A stretch of 64,000 nt of DNA from NCBI GenBank assembly GCA_964036665.1, contig OZ038529.1, positions 9,532,501-9,596,500 on the forward strand. The letters run 5' to 3'. Numbering within the stretch: the first letter of the stretch is position 1; each line of letters begins with the position of its first letter. The translations under genes were made by a program, and so were the position numbers. Positions 13,043 through 24,180 of the stretch are shown here, one piece after another. Below the pieces are notes generated by a model. The model made no database searches and was not told where the DNA came from. It worked only from the letters and a program-made list of their open reading frames with translations. Source of the stretch: Gordius sp. MW1. Its lineage: Eukaryota > Nematomorpha > Gordioida > Gordea > Gordiidae.

Positions 13043-13214
13043 AAGCTTCAGCGTATTTCTGAGTAGTTGATATACTACATTGTAGTTAAGAATCACAGTA
13101 AATGAATTGTGCAGTAGTTAAGAGTAGGATTCCTTTATAAGACATTATGTGAATACATTGTTTTGTCATGCATTACCTTTTATAGGATAAACTGGGCTTG
13201 GCAGGTGCATTCGA
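13043..13214 (+). mobile_element. One arm of the palindromic AAGCTTCAGCG element
   Basis: It runs from AAGCTTCAGCG to GGTGCATTCGA and matches the left arm of the complete palindromic element at 21480-21920. The other arm is absent. Instead it is joined at GGTGCATTCGA to a 3' fragment of the RT-nuclease retroelement (13215-13364). This looks like a rearranged copy. Confidence 0.8.
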
Positions 13215-13364
13215 GGCCGACAGTTGGCCACTTTTACAAGATGACACATGCGACATTTTTGAATCATAATATTTTTATTTTGTTTTACATCCGCTATATT
13301 TTTCGAATTTTGACACTTCGTTTTTATAATGTTCTTACGTTCAAATAAACAATATATACACTTA
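13215..13364 (+). mobile_element. 3' end fragment of the RT-nuclease retroelement
   Basis: It begins GGCCGACAGTTGGCC (the last codons of the nuclease-domain frame) and runs through the stop and 3' UTR to ATATACACTTA. It is nearly identical in inverted orientation to 16380-16530 and in direct orientation to 21321-21477. Like those copies it ends directly at a TA followed by AAGCTTCAGCG. Confidence 0.85.
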
Positions 13365-13519
13365 TAAAGCTTCAGCGTATTTCTGAGTAGTTGATATACT
13401 ACATTGTAGTTAAGAATACTACACAGTAAATGAATTGTGGAGTAGTTGAGAGTAGGATTCCTTTATAAGACATTATGTGAATACATTGTTTTGTCATGCA
13501 TTACCTTTTATAGGGATAT

Positions 13520-16062
13520 AGGCTAAATCCCGAAAAGGCACAATCCCGAAGCTACAATAATGCTACTGCTACGATTTTCAAATTTCCATATGTTTTTTAA
13601 TTTTAAAGTTTTATCCATAATCAAGAGCAAGATTTGGGTGCCCCTTTACAATTTACTTATGTAAGAATCACATTTAATTAACCTCTGCACCAAGTAACAT
13701 AATATAGCTTTATTTACAGATCACTGATGAGTATTAATATTTAGTGACAAGGTATAAATTAAAGGATGCCATTAATAATAATCGTTTGGAATCAATATCT
13801 AAGGTAATTTTAACGTATTTAAAATCAGGGAATCATTAATCCTATTAGGTATACAATAATGTTTGGGTATTATGTACTCAAGAGCTATATTTGGGTGGAA
13901 CCTTTACAATTTACTAATTATATAATTAACTGATATACGTTTGTTTGGTATAAGGTGGTGTATAAATAAGCAATATATAATAAATTTAAGTATTATATAA
14001 AGGATATCATCCCAGTGCTATCCCATGCCTCTAGATTCTTTTATAAAAGTTGATTAATGGAATATTTAGAACGTTAAGTGATATAGTTACAGAGTATAAT
14101 CTCAGCAAGTAAACATATAAGAAATTTGTTAAAGTTTTTTTGTACTTTAATAGAAAAAATATTAAATTTTAAAAGGGCAATCTCTTTAGCCATTAGATTA
14201 AATAGAAATTATTCATACAATTTATGATGCTATATAACTTAATTTAGATCCTATAAGATTGTAAAGGGATCATTGTTAAATATGATTAGTATCAATGTGC
14301 ATGTGATTAGATAAGCTTTTGTATTAAGTTTTTGCTATTATTATAAGGCAAATTTATTTATAACTAAATCACTAACTATTTCTATTTTATTTTTTATCTA
14401 CCTCAACTAATGTTTACTTATTGATGTGCTGTTATATTGATATATAAGATGATTGATGGATGAAACTCTTACCCCAATTTTTACATTTAATGCTTACCAA
14501 AGAGCCTAGCAAAAAAATGCCTTAAAATCTTGTTCTTGTTTTAAAAAGTCTAATTAGAAAATGTTATAGCAGGTTATGAAAATCTGGTACCTATCAATAA
14601 CTTTTTTAGGAATGTGAAAAATTTTATATTTTACCAAACTTAATTTCAAGAAATATCAATAATATACTTATTGTCATATAGAAATTTAAGTTAGACCCAC
14701 ATTATAAAAATTTTGTTTTGGAAAATATTACATGTATATTTCTGATACCATTTTATGGAATTTGTTGAATTTATGGTTATAAAATTGTAAATAATGAGTA
14801 ATCTATCAATGAGTAAAAGATTGGTTATACTTTCATTCATTTAATCTATATATATCTAGCATAGGCTTTTATTTGATAAAATTAAGCTCTAACAATCAAC
14901 AAATAACAATATTTTAGCTTTGTTTTATAATCTAATTTTATAGTTTTAAGAGTTTATACATTATAGTAAATATTATTAAAGCTTAGCAACTTAATACACA
15001 AAAATTCTAAATTAATGAACTCATTATACTATGTTTATTAAGTTACTTAATTATAATTTTCATTTTAATCTACAATAAATTAAATTTGATACTCATTTTT
15101 ACACAAAAATTATCATTTTTATAGTTGTATATGTTTATAGACATTACATTTAGATTTTTTCATATTATTAAATATAACCTTATATGATGTATTTTTATTT
15201 AAAGTGTCAACACTTCCTTAAGTTTGGACGATTCTATTAATTTTTGTTTTTAAGTTTTTTTTAGCCAAATTTTCTAAATTTATAGTTTGTACCTTATTTA
15301 ATATGTTCATCATAAAATTAAAAAAGCTATTTTTGTTATGAGCAAAATTAGTCATATTCAAAGAAACTTTACCTAAGAGTTATCTAAATATCTCCTGCAC
15401 TTTTAAGAATCTCAGTATTAATTTAAGGAATCATTGATTTAACCTATTTATATCTAGAATAGACTTTTATTTGATGTAATTAAGCTTTAACAATTAACAA
15501 ATGATAATACTCTAGCTCTGTTGTATAATCTAAAGATTTGTAGGAAGAACTGATACACCCTCTCCTAAAAAATCATAGAATGTTATAAATAAACTTACAA
15601 ATAATTTGAATAAGCTATATAATATATAAGTGCTAAGAATTATAAGTTACCTTCATGTGAGATGTCAAGAGTTATCTAAATATCTCCTGCACTTTTAAGA
15701 ATCTCAGTATTAATTTAAGGAATTATGATAACCTATTTATATCTAGAATAGACTTTTATTTGATGAAATTAAGCTTTAACAATTAACAAATGATAAAGTT
15801 TTCCATCTTTAATTTTGGTATAATCCAAGTCTTTATGGGTCAGAATCAAATTTTTTCTACTCGACTTTTTAAATTCTAAAGATAATTTATAAATATTTAG
15901 ATATTAAGCTTACTTATACTTTCTGTATTATCTTGATTTGTTCTCTCAACCAAATATTCATTAAAAGCTTGATTATATGATTGCATATTTTTTACCATAT
16001 GTTAATTGCCGTAAAAGTGTAGCATTAAAATTCGGGATTGTGCGCTTTCGGGATTTAGCCTA
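13520..16062. mobile_element. 2.5 kb TIR element, TAGGCTAAATCCCG ends
   Basis: The ends are TAGGCTAAATCCCGAAA on the left and TTTCGGGATTTAGCCTA on the right. A second inverted block, CACAATCCCGAA, lies just inside. No coding frame of note; the interior is very AT-rich with internal direct repeats. No clean target duplication is visible because one border coincides with an inversion in the host MITE. Superfamily not assigned. Confidence 0.75.
15376..15800. repeat. Direct repeat pair inside the TIR element
   Basis: About 140 bases from 15376 (AAGAGTTATCTAAATATCTCC) recur from 15667 with few changes. A more diverged relative covers ~14840-14920. Internal duplication in a non-coding element. Confidence 0.8.
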
Positions 16063-16379
16063 GGAACCACACGAACTTATACTGTATCAGATAAATAATT
16101 TAATGGCCAAGTAAATTCGAATGCACCTGCCAAGCCCAGTTTATCCTATGTATATTTATTATATATTGCACAATTGCCACAATTACAAAAATTATAGTAA
16201 ATTCGAATGCACCTGCCAAGCCCAGTTTATCCTATAAAAGGTAATGCATGACAAAACAATGTATTCACATAATGTCTTATAAAGGAATCCTACTCTCAAT
16301 ACTGCACAATTCATTTACTGTGTAGTATTCTTAACTACAATGTAGTATATCAACTACTCAGAAATACGCTGAAGCTTTA

Positions 16380-19350
16380 TAAGTGTATATATTGTTTATT
16401 TGAACGTAAGAACATTATAAAAACGAAGTGTCAAAATTCGAAAAATATAGCGGATGTAAAACAAAATAAAAATATTATGATTCAAAAATGTCGCATGTGT
16501 CATCTTGTAAAAGTGGCCAACTGTCGGCCAGGGATTTAAAATTGTACTTAGCTATAAAAATACCAATTTTTTGTTTAAGTAAAAAATTAGTGGAATATTT
16601 AGAGGGCGGGCAGCGACGGCTGATTTCTTTAAAAAGCTTAATGGCGGCCGGACCAAAAGTCCCAGAACACGAGGCAACGATAGGGGTAAAGATATTAGAT
16701 GGTAGGAGGGCCTGGTATTTAACCGTTTTGCGGTGTTCGGCGAGAGTCAGAGCGTTGTAGTTTTGGTTAGAGGGGGCGAAAATGTCTATGCAAGTGAAAT
16801 CCCATTTAAGGGGTAGACCATTTTGCCAAGGGATAAGGGTAGAGCCGTCTGGTCGCATCCTTCCCTCCAACGAAGGGTCTGACGGCTCTAAAACGGAGGG
16901 AATGTTGGCTTTTTTAAAAGCGGCTTGGATAAGGCTATTCACCTTTTCGTGCCTTATATATTTAAATTTATTGTAAAGGCAGTGTAGGGGATGCCTTGCA
17001 TAAATGTCTATGCTCTGGGAGCAGTTGCGGCAGGAATATTCCTTTGAATAGGGAATTCCTAGTCTGAGGGCGATGGCGTATGCTAGCTCTGGGTCCTCCA
17101 ACATCAATCCAGAAAGTGAGCTAGGATAAGCTTCAAGCCACTCGTGACCCGATCCGTCAAAAACGAAAGATTTAATATTGAAGTGCTGGCGGGCGTCGCA
17201 ACTCGATAAGAGGTAATCAACGGAGCGCGATACGAGGCCAGCATCCCAATCCTTTTGTCTAGAGGTTATGGGGAAGGGGGTCCCTGGGTTGACGTTGGCT
17301 GACCAGACGTCTAGGGCTTTACAAACGACGGATCCTCATTTGTTGTGATTAAACGGTCGATCAATCCTTGGGCAGATTTATAAGAAGAGATAAACGCAGC
17401 TAACGAAATTGAGGTAGCTGGGCGTATGCCCAAGCCGCCAGCTTTAGTAGGTAAAGAGGCTTGGAGCCACGAGGAAGTGCTGAATTTGATATTAAGAATT
17501 GCTTCTAAAGTATTCTTCATGAAGCTATCGTAGCTTTTTAAAATCTCGGGCAATAAAAAGGCTGAAGAGGACCGGAAGCAGTGTTGAATTTTTGAGATGT
17601 TGAAATAGTTTTTAATGATATAAAATGCGTGGTGTTTGGGGAGTGTATTAAGAATATCCATCTTCGATGTAAGAGTTGATAAGTGGCTATGTAAAAATTC
17701 TTTTAAGGCGATTTGCCCACCTATTGGAGAGCCTAGATGAGTAAAACTCATCAATTCAACTTTTAAAAAGGGCTTAAAAATGGGAAATTTGTTGGTATCC
17801 GGGCACTGATATATCTCGCATTTAGAGATATTCAATCTCAAGTTTAGGGAGGTTTCATAATGTTGGATTAAAAGAATGGCCTTGGAAATTTCTTCAGGAG
17901 GGCCGCATAAGGTAGCATCGTCCAGGTACCAGACGTTTAATGATAATGAGCATTGGTTTGAGAGGGATTCAGTTAAATTTTTGATCCCAAGACAAAACAG
18001 AGGTGGACCTAGGGGGTCTCCCTGTTGAATACCTTCTGCCGAATCAATTAAAAAGTCCCCAAACTTTAGTTTTGATATACAACCGTAACTTAAACTGATG
18101 TAGAAAACTTTGGAAACTCATCAATGAAGGTATTTATTATCGTTTCTCGGCGAATATTATTAAAAGCATTGGCAAAGTCCAGTTTAACCATGCAGTGATT
18201 GGAGGGAATTTGTTTTAGACTTATCCGCGCAGCGTGACTGGCAGCCTCACAGCCGCTTTAACCCCAAATCCTAATTGATGAGGAATTAACTTGTCGCTTA
18301 AACTGGATTTGATTGTCTTACAAATGAGTTTTGATATTATACGTCGAAAAACACTGCCAATAGCAATGGGTCTCACCGAATTATCAGGTTTTTTGATAGC
18401 GATGAGTTTAGCGCCGAACAATATAGGGATTATTTCGGTAGGAATATTACCGTTGACAATTAAATTGCATAGGGACGTTATAGAGTTGAGTAAAATTGCA
18501 GCGCTCACATTTTGGAGGTTAATCAGGTCTTGTAAATAAACAGGGCGGAAACCATCAAGGCCTGCTGCAGAGTCGATGGGAAAGGAATTGATGGCTTCCC
18601 GAATGTCGGATGAGTCTAGTTTTATGGAAGAGGCTGAGGTAGGGAGTCGATTTGCCGATGAGGATGGGGGATGTTTAGATTTGAGTTGTTGGTATGAATC
18701 AAGGGAGTAAGGAGCAATTGAGTCATTGTCATAAAATATTCTTAGAGCACTTTTGGGGTTAAAGTTATCAATTTTTTTAGAAATTAGTTTAGCAGTTTGC
18801 TTGGCAGTGGAGGAGTTTGGGGATTGTTTGTGCTGGGGGGTATTTTTAAAACTATTATCAATATTGAAATTTAAAAAGGAGTCTTTAATATGTTTGGACA
18901 GATTTTCAGCATTGGGTCCTCTTACATATAAGGTGCGAAAGGTAAGCCTGAAAAGTTTATCCCAGTTAGTAAGATTTGAGGGAGAGTTTGTTATGGAAGT
19001 TATAAGGTTGATAAAAAACTGTTGAGAAGCCGGGCGAGCTCCCCTAGGGATTCTTGAAATAGTATTGGGGAAGGTTAAGGCTAAAAAAGAATCACTCCAA
19101 GAATAGTCCAAAGAAGTGGTAATAATGGGGCTGTCTAAGGATTGAGTATCTGAGTTGGACGAGCAAGGGGCATTATGAGGAGCATCCTCTATTATGGAGG
19201 CAAGAGGTGGAATAAGAGGGCTAGCAGGTGGGAATTTCCCAGAGGAGATACAACGAGCACAAGGGTGGCCATGTATTATAAAACAGTTTTTTTTTGAGGC
19301 TAATAAGTTTTTTGCATGTATAACAAAAGGATTTAGTGAAAACCATTTTT
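16380..19350 (-). pseudogene. Retroelement with reverse transcriptase and C-terminal restriction-like nuclease
   Basis: Minus strand, start near ATG 19346. The N-terminus has Cys/His pairs (FCYTCKK, then HGHPCARC) suggesting a zinc ribbon, broken by one extra A in an A-run near 19297. RT fingers lie at 19111-18221 (AAGLDGFRPVYL, KPDNSVRPIAIGSVFRR). A one-base slip near 18240 breaks the frame after LGFGVKA. The catalytic part follows (LDFANAF; GIQQGDPLGPPLF near 18020; YLDD near 17925), with an early stop near 18100. The thumb is at 17841-17311. The C-terminal region (17107-16475) has SGLMLEDPELAYAIALRLG, a Cys/His cluster, then RPDGSTLIPW and LKWDFTCID, the PD-(D/E)xK-type nuclease signature. 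This RT family with YLDD and RPDG...WD is known from arthropod and other animal genomes. This copy is dead, with at least three frame breaks. Its 3' UTR ends at 16380, directly against a palindromic MITE. Confidence 0.85.
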
Positions 19351-19849
19351 AACTTATTTTAGGAATTAAAGCATTTGGTGAACCATTATTAAGATATATA
19401 TAAATTATATAGATATTAGTTTTATAAAAAAAACCTCTGAACATTTTAAGGATAATATGTGTATGAAAAAGGTGATTGTTGCATTGTATGTGGACTTATG
19501 TTTAATATTTATTTTTATGTATATAAATTTAGGCCTAAATATGTATTGTAAAAAGAACTATGAATGTTAATAAAATAGGGATAAGTAATGTACCAATGTT
19601 AATAGATAAGTGATACATGAAGAATTTCTAGGTAAATAGTAGAGGATTCCGTTTGTAGTGCATAATAAGAATTAATATAATTTTCGTGCAGAACTTCCGA
19701 TAACGGCAACTTTTTCCAAATCCTTTGAGGGATATATACTAATTTGTATAGATTCCAAGATGATTATGTTGTTTTCCTTTTTTCCGCCATTTTAGGCGAT
19801 GCGTCATTCGTGAAAAAACAAAATTTTATAAACAAACTTTAAATAAATC
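19351..19849 (+). other. Non-coding stretch between two oppositely oriented retroelement copies
   Basis: AT-rich with no open frame. The last ~50 bases (about 19812-19856) resemble, with changes, the sequence preceding the end of the nuclease frame at 16530-16580. They may be a diverged plus-strand copy of the RT-nuclease element into which the LINE inserted. Confidence 0.45.
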
Positions 19850-19856
19850 CCTGGCC

Positions 19857-21314
19857 CAATCGAATTTACAGCGAGGTGGATGAAATAATTAAAAACAATC
19901 AAATAGGGTTTAGGGAGTGCCGTACGACGACAGAGCACATAATAACATTAAGGCACATAATGGATATCTCACGGACAAGCGGTGCCCCCCTGGTTCTTGT
20001 TTTTTTAGACATCGCTAAAGCTTTTGACTCGCTGTGCCATCTATACATTTGGGAAGCGCTATGCCTATTAGGCTTGCCTAAGAAAATAACTCTCATGATC
20101 TTTCTACTCTATGACATGAAACTAGTTATATCCTACCTCCACCATAAATCGGAGCCCATACCAGTAACATCGGGTGTCAGGCAAGGTTGCCCGCTGTCCC
20201 CTCTCCTCTTTATAATTGCGATGGATCTAATAATAAAGAGATCCACACTTCCGACCGATGGTATCAAACTAAATGGCACTATTCTATCATCACTGCTGTT
20301 CGCAGACGACATATGTCTAGTGGCCCCTTCTATTTCCAAAGCACAACTTATGTTAGACAGGTTCAGCATCCAAGCCAAGCAAGCAGGACTGTTTATAAAC
20401 CCCGAGAAATGCTCAATGATTCGTATAAACGATTCTTCGAACTCTACTCTGCTAGTCAACAAAAACGTAATAAATGCATCTGAAAAAGTCCGTTATTTGG
20501 GAGTGGACCTTACTCCAGATACCTACGCCGAAGCTGATGTCGAATCGAAGATCCGTCGGACCATGGTCAAATTCTACTCATGCTTAGCGATTTGGCGCTC
20601 ACGTCAACTGACGCTCCATAAACGTCTGAGGATTTTCAAAGTGGCTATCCTACCAATTCTCTTATACGGTTGCGAATCTTGGTCACTGAAGGCTCCCAGC
20701 TTAAAGAAACTACAAGTCAGTCTCAATAAAATGCTACGTATCGTTTGCCGGATATTTTACCCGACGAGAATAACCAACGAGGATCTATGGGTGCGCTGCA
20801 AAATCGGTCCAATTAAAACATTCTACTGGCGAGGAAATGGGGCTACCTGGCTCATCAAGTACGAAGGAAGGGAACCAACTATTGTCTGTCTTCCCTGTTC
20901 TGGCGTCCACCCATGCTAAAAGGTCGCAAATGCAATGGCAGCTGGCTCTACAAGGTGTTCCGCGATGTCCAAACACTAGGCCATGATTGGAATTCATTGC
21001 TGACCATCATGCAAGACAGGAATTTGGAAAGACTTCTCAATGAACCATTTATTGCGGCTCTCTCATTAAGGATCTTCACACGGATTATTCATTTACGACA
21101 TTATCATAATAGCTTTACATTACTCTCAAGTCAATAGGTATTACATATTTACATGTCATAATTACATTGCATATTAATCATTTTATTACAGCATATTCAC
21201 ACACGTTATCACTAACGTGGCCTGATGCGCCATTTGGCGTTAGAAGGGGCTCAATCTTAGATTGCACTAACTAAGCTCTTGGGCGTCTTCGCGGCAAACA
21301 TACATACATACATA
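19857..21314 (+). mobile_element. 5'-truncated LINE with (ACAT)n tail and 7-bp TSD
   Basis: The element begins inside the RT domain and ends in an ACATACAT tail. The sequence CCTGGCC occurs immediately before (19850-19856) and after (21315-21321), giving a 7-bp target duplication. The site falls in the codons for LADSWP near the end of the RT-nuclease element's frame, so the LINE jumped into that element. Truncation at the 5' end is usual for target-primed insertion. Confidence 0.85.
19876..21137 (+). pseudogene. LINE reverse transcriptase, C-terminal two thirds
   Basis: The frame 19876-20919 begins at the RT segment IGFRECRTTTEHI and continues with VFLDIAKAFDS, then GVRQGCPLSPLLF, then the catalytic LLFADDICLV and ILLYGCESW. 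Near 20915 the frame slips, and the C-terminal part continues in another frame at 20913-21137 (GSWLYKVFRDV...HDWNSLLTIMQDR). The N-terminal RT part and any endonuclease are absent. The motifs establish a non-LTR reverse transcriptase; the clade is not certain. A second, shorter copy of its 3' end is at 1-386. Confidence 0.85.
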
Positions 21315-21477
21315 CCTGGCCGACAGTTGGCCACTTTTACAAGATGACACATGCGACATTTTTGAATCATAATATTTTTATTTTGTTTTACATCCGCTAT
21401 ATTTTTCGAATTTTGACACTTCGTTTTTATAATGTTCTTACGTTCAAATAAACAATATATACACTTATAAAGCTTCA
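21315..21477 (+). mobile_element. 3' end fragment of the RT-nuclease retroelement (plus copy)
   Basis: It resumes after the LINE's target duplication at GGCCGACAGTTGGCC and continues through the end of the nuclease frame (QDDTCDIFES) and the 3' UTR to ACACTTA. As in the other two copies, TA then AAGCTTCAGCG follows at once. Confidence 0.85.
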
Positions 21478-21479
21478 GC

Positions 21480-21920
21480 GTATTTCTGAGTAGTTGATAT
21501 ACTACATTGTAGTTAAGAATACTACACAGTAAATGAATTGTGCAGTAGTTGAGAGTAGGATTCCTTTATAAGACATTATGTGAATACATTGTTTTGTCAT
21601 GCATTACCTTTTATAGGATAAACTGGGCTTGGCAGGTGCATTCGAATATACTTGGCCATTAAATTATTTATCTGATACAGTATAAGTTCGTGTATATTTA
21701 TTATATATTGCACAATTGCCACAATTACAAAAATTATAGAAAATTCGAATGCACCTGCCAAGCCCAGTTTATCCTATAAAAGGTAATGCATGACAAAACA
21801 ATGTATTCACATAATGTCTTATAAAGGAATCCTACTCTCAACTACTGCACAATTCATTTACTGTGTAGTATTCTTAACTACAATGTAGTATATCAACTAC
21901 TCAGAAATACGCTGAAGCTT
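21480..21920. mobile_element. Complete palindromic fold-back MITE, AAGCTTCAGCG ends
   Basis: Two ~175-base arms, nearly perfect reverse complements (21480-21645 and 21747-21920), enclose a ~100-base AT-rich loop. The outer borders carry TA on both sides (21478-21479, 21921-21922). It has no coding capacity and would form a long hairpin as single-stranded DNA or RNA. TA duplication suggests a Tc1/mariner-type mobiliser (inference). Confidence 0.85.
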
Positions 21921-23373
21921 TAATGCTAATTTTATTATTGTTTTTACAACGTTTCAATATGTGCAACCAGTTATCAATTATGTAAATAACATTATGTGGT
22001 TTATAACGCTATAGTAAATATGCAGTAAATCTATGGGCTATAATTGATGATGGTAATATCAATGGACTTAAACGTTTAATTTAAAACAAATGTTATAATT
22101 TGCTACATTAAAATTTAATAAGGTCTTTAAAGAAGCAATTAGTTAGTATATTTATGACATATATGTTTCAGCTATAAAACACTCACAAGAGTACTGGTCT
22201 AGACTCAAATCTAAAGTGTCAATAAATACCACCATTGAATTCAAAATTTAATGCATGATTATGCTATTATATATATTAAACAAAAAGCGCCCCTTTTGTA
22301 TTCTACTTCAAATTTTTTTATAGTTTTTTTTAATTTTTGCACTTTCCAAAGAAATATTTTTATATTGTCAGTGAGATGTCGTGTCGCGCAAAATTTTTAA
22401 AAAGTTTGTGAATTATTAAGGTTTTTTAAAAATATAAAGGTTTGGATATTTTAACACTTATTTTAATAAAATAGGAAAAAATTTTATTAAGAATAAATTT
22501 TTCAAAAAAGTCAAGACGAGACCGAGATATTCCTAGACCGAGACGAGATTTTCATAATCGCTCCCGAGACGAGATTTTGTTTACGAGACCGAGACGAGAT
22601 CGAAACACTAGTCAGATCTGTAAGAATTTTCCGACACAGTCCGTAATTTATCTGCGAGCTCGCCTGAACCCTTCTATGTGTCCGCCCGGCAATGCCCGAA
22701 TTATTAGGACCGACCGAAATGAAGTGTTTTTTAGCCTTAATATCGTTATTTTTTTTTGATTTTTCATTTTAATTTCTGATTTTTCTTTTGGATGAGAACT
22801 AGGATTAAAAAACATTATACAATCAACATTATTGAGCCCGAATTGCCCGTGGGCCGGGCAAGGCTTTTCTTGTTGTTCCGTACTCCCAATTTGGGGAGCA
22901 TACACGCACATGGTTGAGGGCCCCCTTGATCTACATTCTTCACCCCATTAGCCTATGTGACGTCTGACTTCTACCACCTTGTACTTGAACGATTCGCACA
23001 GAACATACCGACCCCTTTCTACGATTTGGTGACCCGCTGTTAAATAATCCTAACTCCCGAGCATTGGTCTCTTGTAAAGAGGCGATGTATCCCTTTCTTC
23101 ATACTAGCATTGTGCGATCTCGGTGCTCTTTCCAATCACGTGCCCCGCACCAGCTTGTTATTGGCATTCTATCCACAACTACATTCCTTAACCGCCTTTG
23201 CTGTGAGTTAAGCGATGACCCTAGTGTATTTTTCACATTTCACTGGCTGGATATGGAGTGCGCGCCATTTGTGAAGGACGCCCTAGCTCTATAAAGTTTT
23301 ATTTGAAACTATCATGATTTTAGACAGTTATTTTACAATCGGTTTTCGACCTGACGTCTACCCTTTGGTAGGT

Positions 23374-24180
23374 AGTGTTATATTCTTTAATTTAATGACC
23401 TTTGTCCAAATTTAAATATAATACAAATATATAAGAGGTATAATGATTAACGATTCATATGCACATATAGGACGATTTGTTAAAGTTTTATAAATTAAAT
23501 CTAAATTTCACATCTGCTTACTGGTCACACCTTTAAAAAACATAAAAAATCTCAACATTGACAGAGCACATATAATTATAAACTTACATTTAACATTTCC
23601 TTTCAATTTTATTGGGATTACTATATTACTAACAGACACTAACAAAGTTGATTAAAGGGCAAAAAAATCAAGAACCTATAGGTTTGTGCGATGATAGCAA
23701 TTGATAACCAAACGCTAGCTCCTTTGGAATTAGGACCCTAGCCTGGGATTAAATTGTTCCGATGAGTTAGCCCCATCTCATTAAAGCAAGTCCAAATATT
23801 TATAACAATTGATTTTTTAAGTAAAAAATAATTCAAAGTCCTTTAATATTTAACCAACCCCCAGAACTAATTAATTGAACATAGTAAATAAATATCAAAG
23901 TGACCATGTAATTTATTTACATATCTTAATCATATCCAACAATTATTTATTAAACACAATAAATGAATCGCCAAAATGATATTTTCCACAGTTACATAGA
24001 GACAATAAGTATAATTTATAATTTTGTGCAAAAAATATATATTCAAAGAGTAACGAACGATAAAACGCGAAATAAATGCTATAATAAGCCATTGTATCAC
24101 TTATAAGCGAATGCCTATGTAGCAAAATTAAATCCTTTATAAACAGACTGAGTAGGATATAAGGATGGTAAATTAGCTCT
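23374..24180. other. Intergenic and 3' UTR region of the ZNF800-like gene
   Basis: AT-rich. The minus strand has an AATAAA signal at about 23944-23950, some 230 bases past the stop of the ZNF800-like gene, a plausible polyadenylation signal. No other gene is visible. Confidence 0.5.

Larger units (their letters stand above)
13367..16377. mobile_element. Palindromic TA-flanked MITE, interrupted by a TIR element
   Basis: The left arm is 13367-13513 and the right arm is 16201-16377, ending in inverted AAGCTTCAGCG, with TA at both outer borders. Without the 2.5 kb insertion it is ~460 bp, close to the 441-bp copy at 21480-21920. The loop segment next to the insertion is inverted relative to that copy. 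TA borders and long inverted arms fit a Tc1/mariner-type fold-back MITE; the transposase family is inferred only. Confidence 0.75.
11949..22610. mobile_element. hAT-like element swollen to 10.7 kb by nested insertions
   Basis: The left end reads TAGTGATGCGG and the right end, inverted, reads TAGTGTTTCGATC. Both are immediately flanked by the perfect 8-bp duplication GTCAGATC (11941-11948, 22611-22618). The first and last ~120 bases are filled with CGAGACGAGA-type repeats on both sides, matching hAT subterminal repeats. No hAT transposase frame was found. The interior carries later insertions listed separately. Outside these, 12120-13040 and 21923-22500 are AT-rich sequence without a gene. Confidence 0.85.
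11936..22877. other. Short transposon-like insert that received the large hAT nest
   Basis: RTE homology stops at about 11935 and resumes at about 22878. Just inside are short non-RTE flanks (11936-11948 and 22611-22877) that would be joined if the hAT nest were removed. The right part has GCCCGGCAATGCCCG and GCCCGTGGGCCGGGC motifs. This suggests a ~280-bp element inserted in the LINE before the hAT. Confidence 0.5.
7750..23373 (-). pseudogene. Decayed RTE-type LINE split by several insertions
   Basis: Pieces at 7750-8821, 10379-11352, 11629-11935 and 22878-23373 align in order and on the minus strand with the near full-length RTE at 39692-42729. Together they cover the 3' end (CTTCTTTATC tail side), the reverse transcriptase, the linker and the APE-type endonuclease, up to the 5' end (GGTAGGTAGTGTT). 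The reading frame is broken throughout and no RT segment longer than about 60 codons survives. The gaps hold younger insertions: one of about 1.55 kb, one of about 0.28 kb, and a large nest. Confidence 0.85.

Noticed and set aside
16488..19025. Plus-strand frames of 64-90 codons across 16488-19025
   Set aside because: Antisense shadows of the minus-strand RT-nuclease pseudogene.
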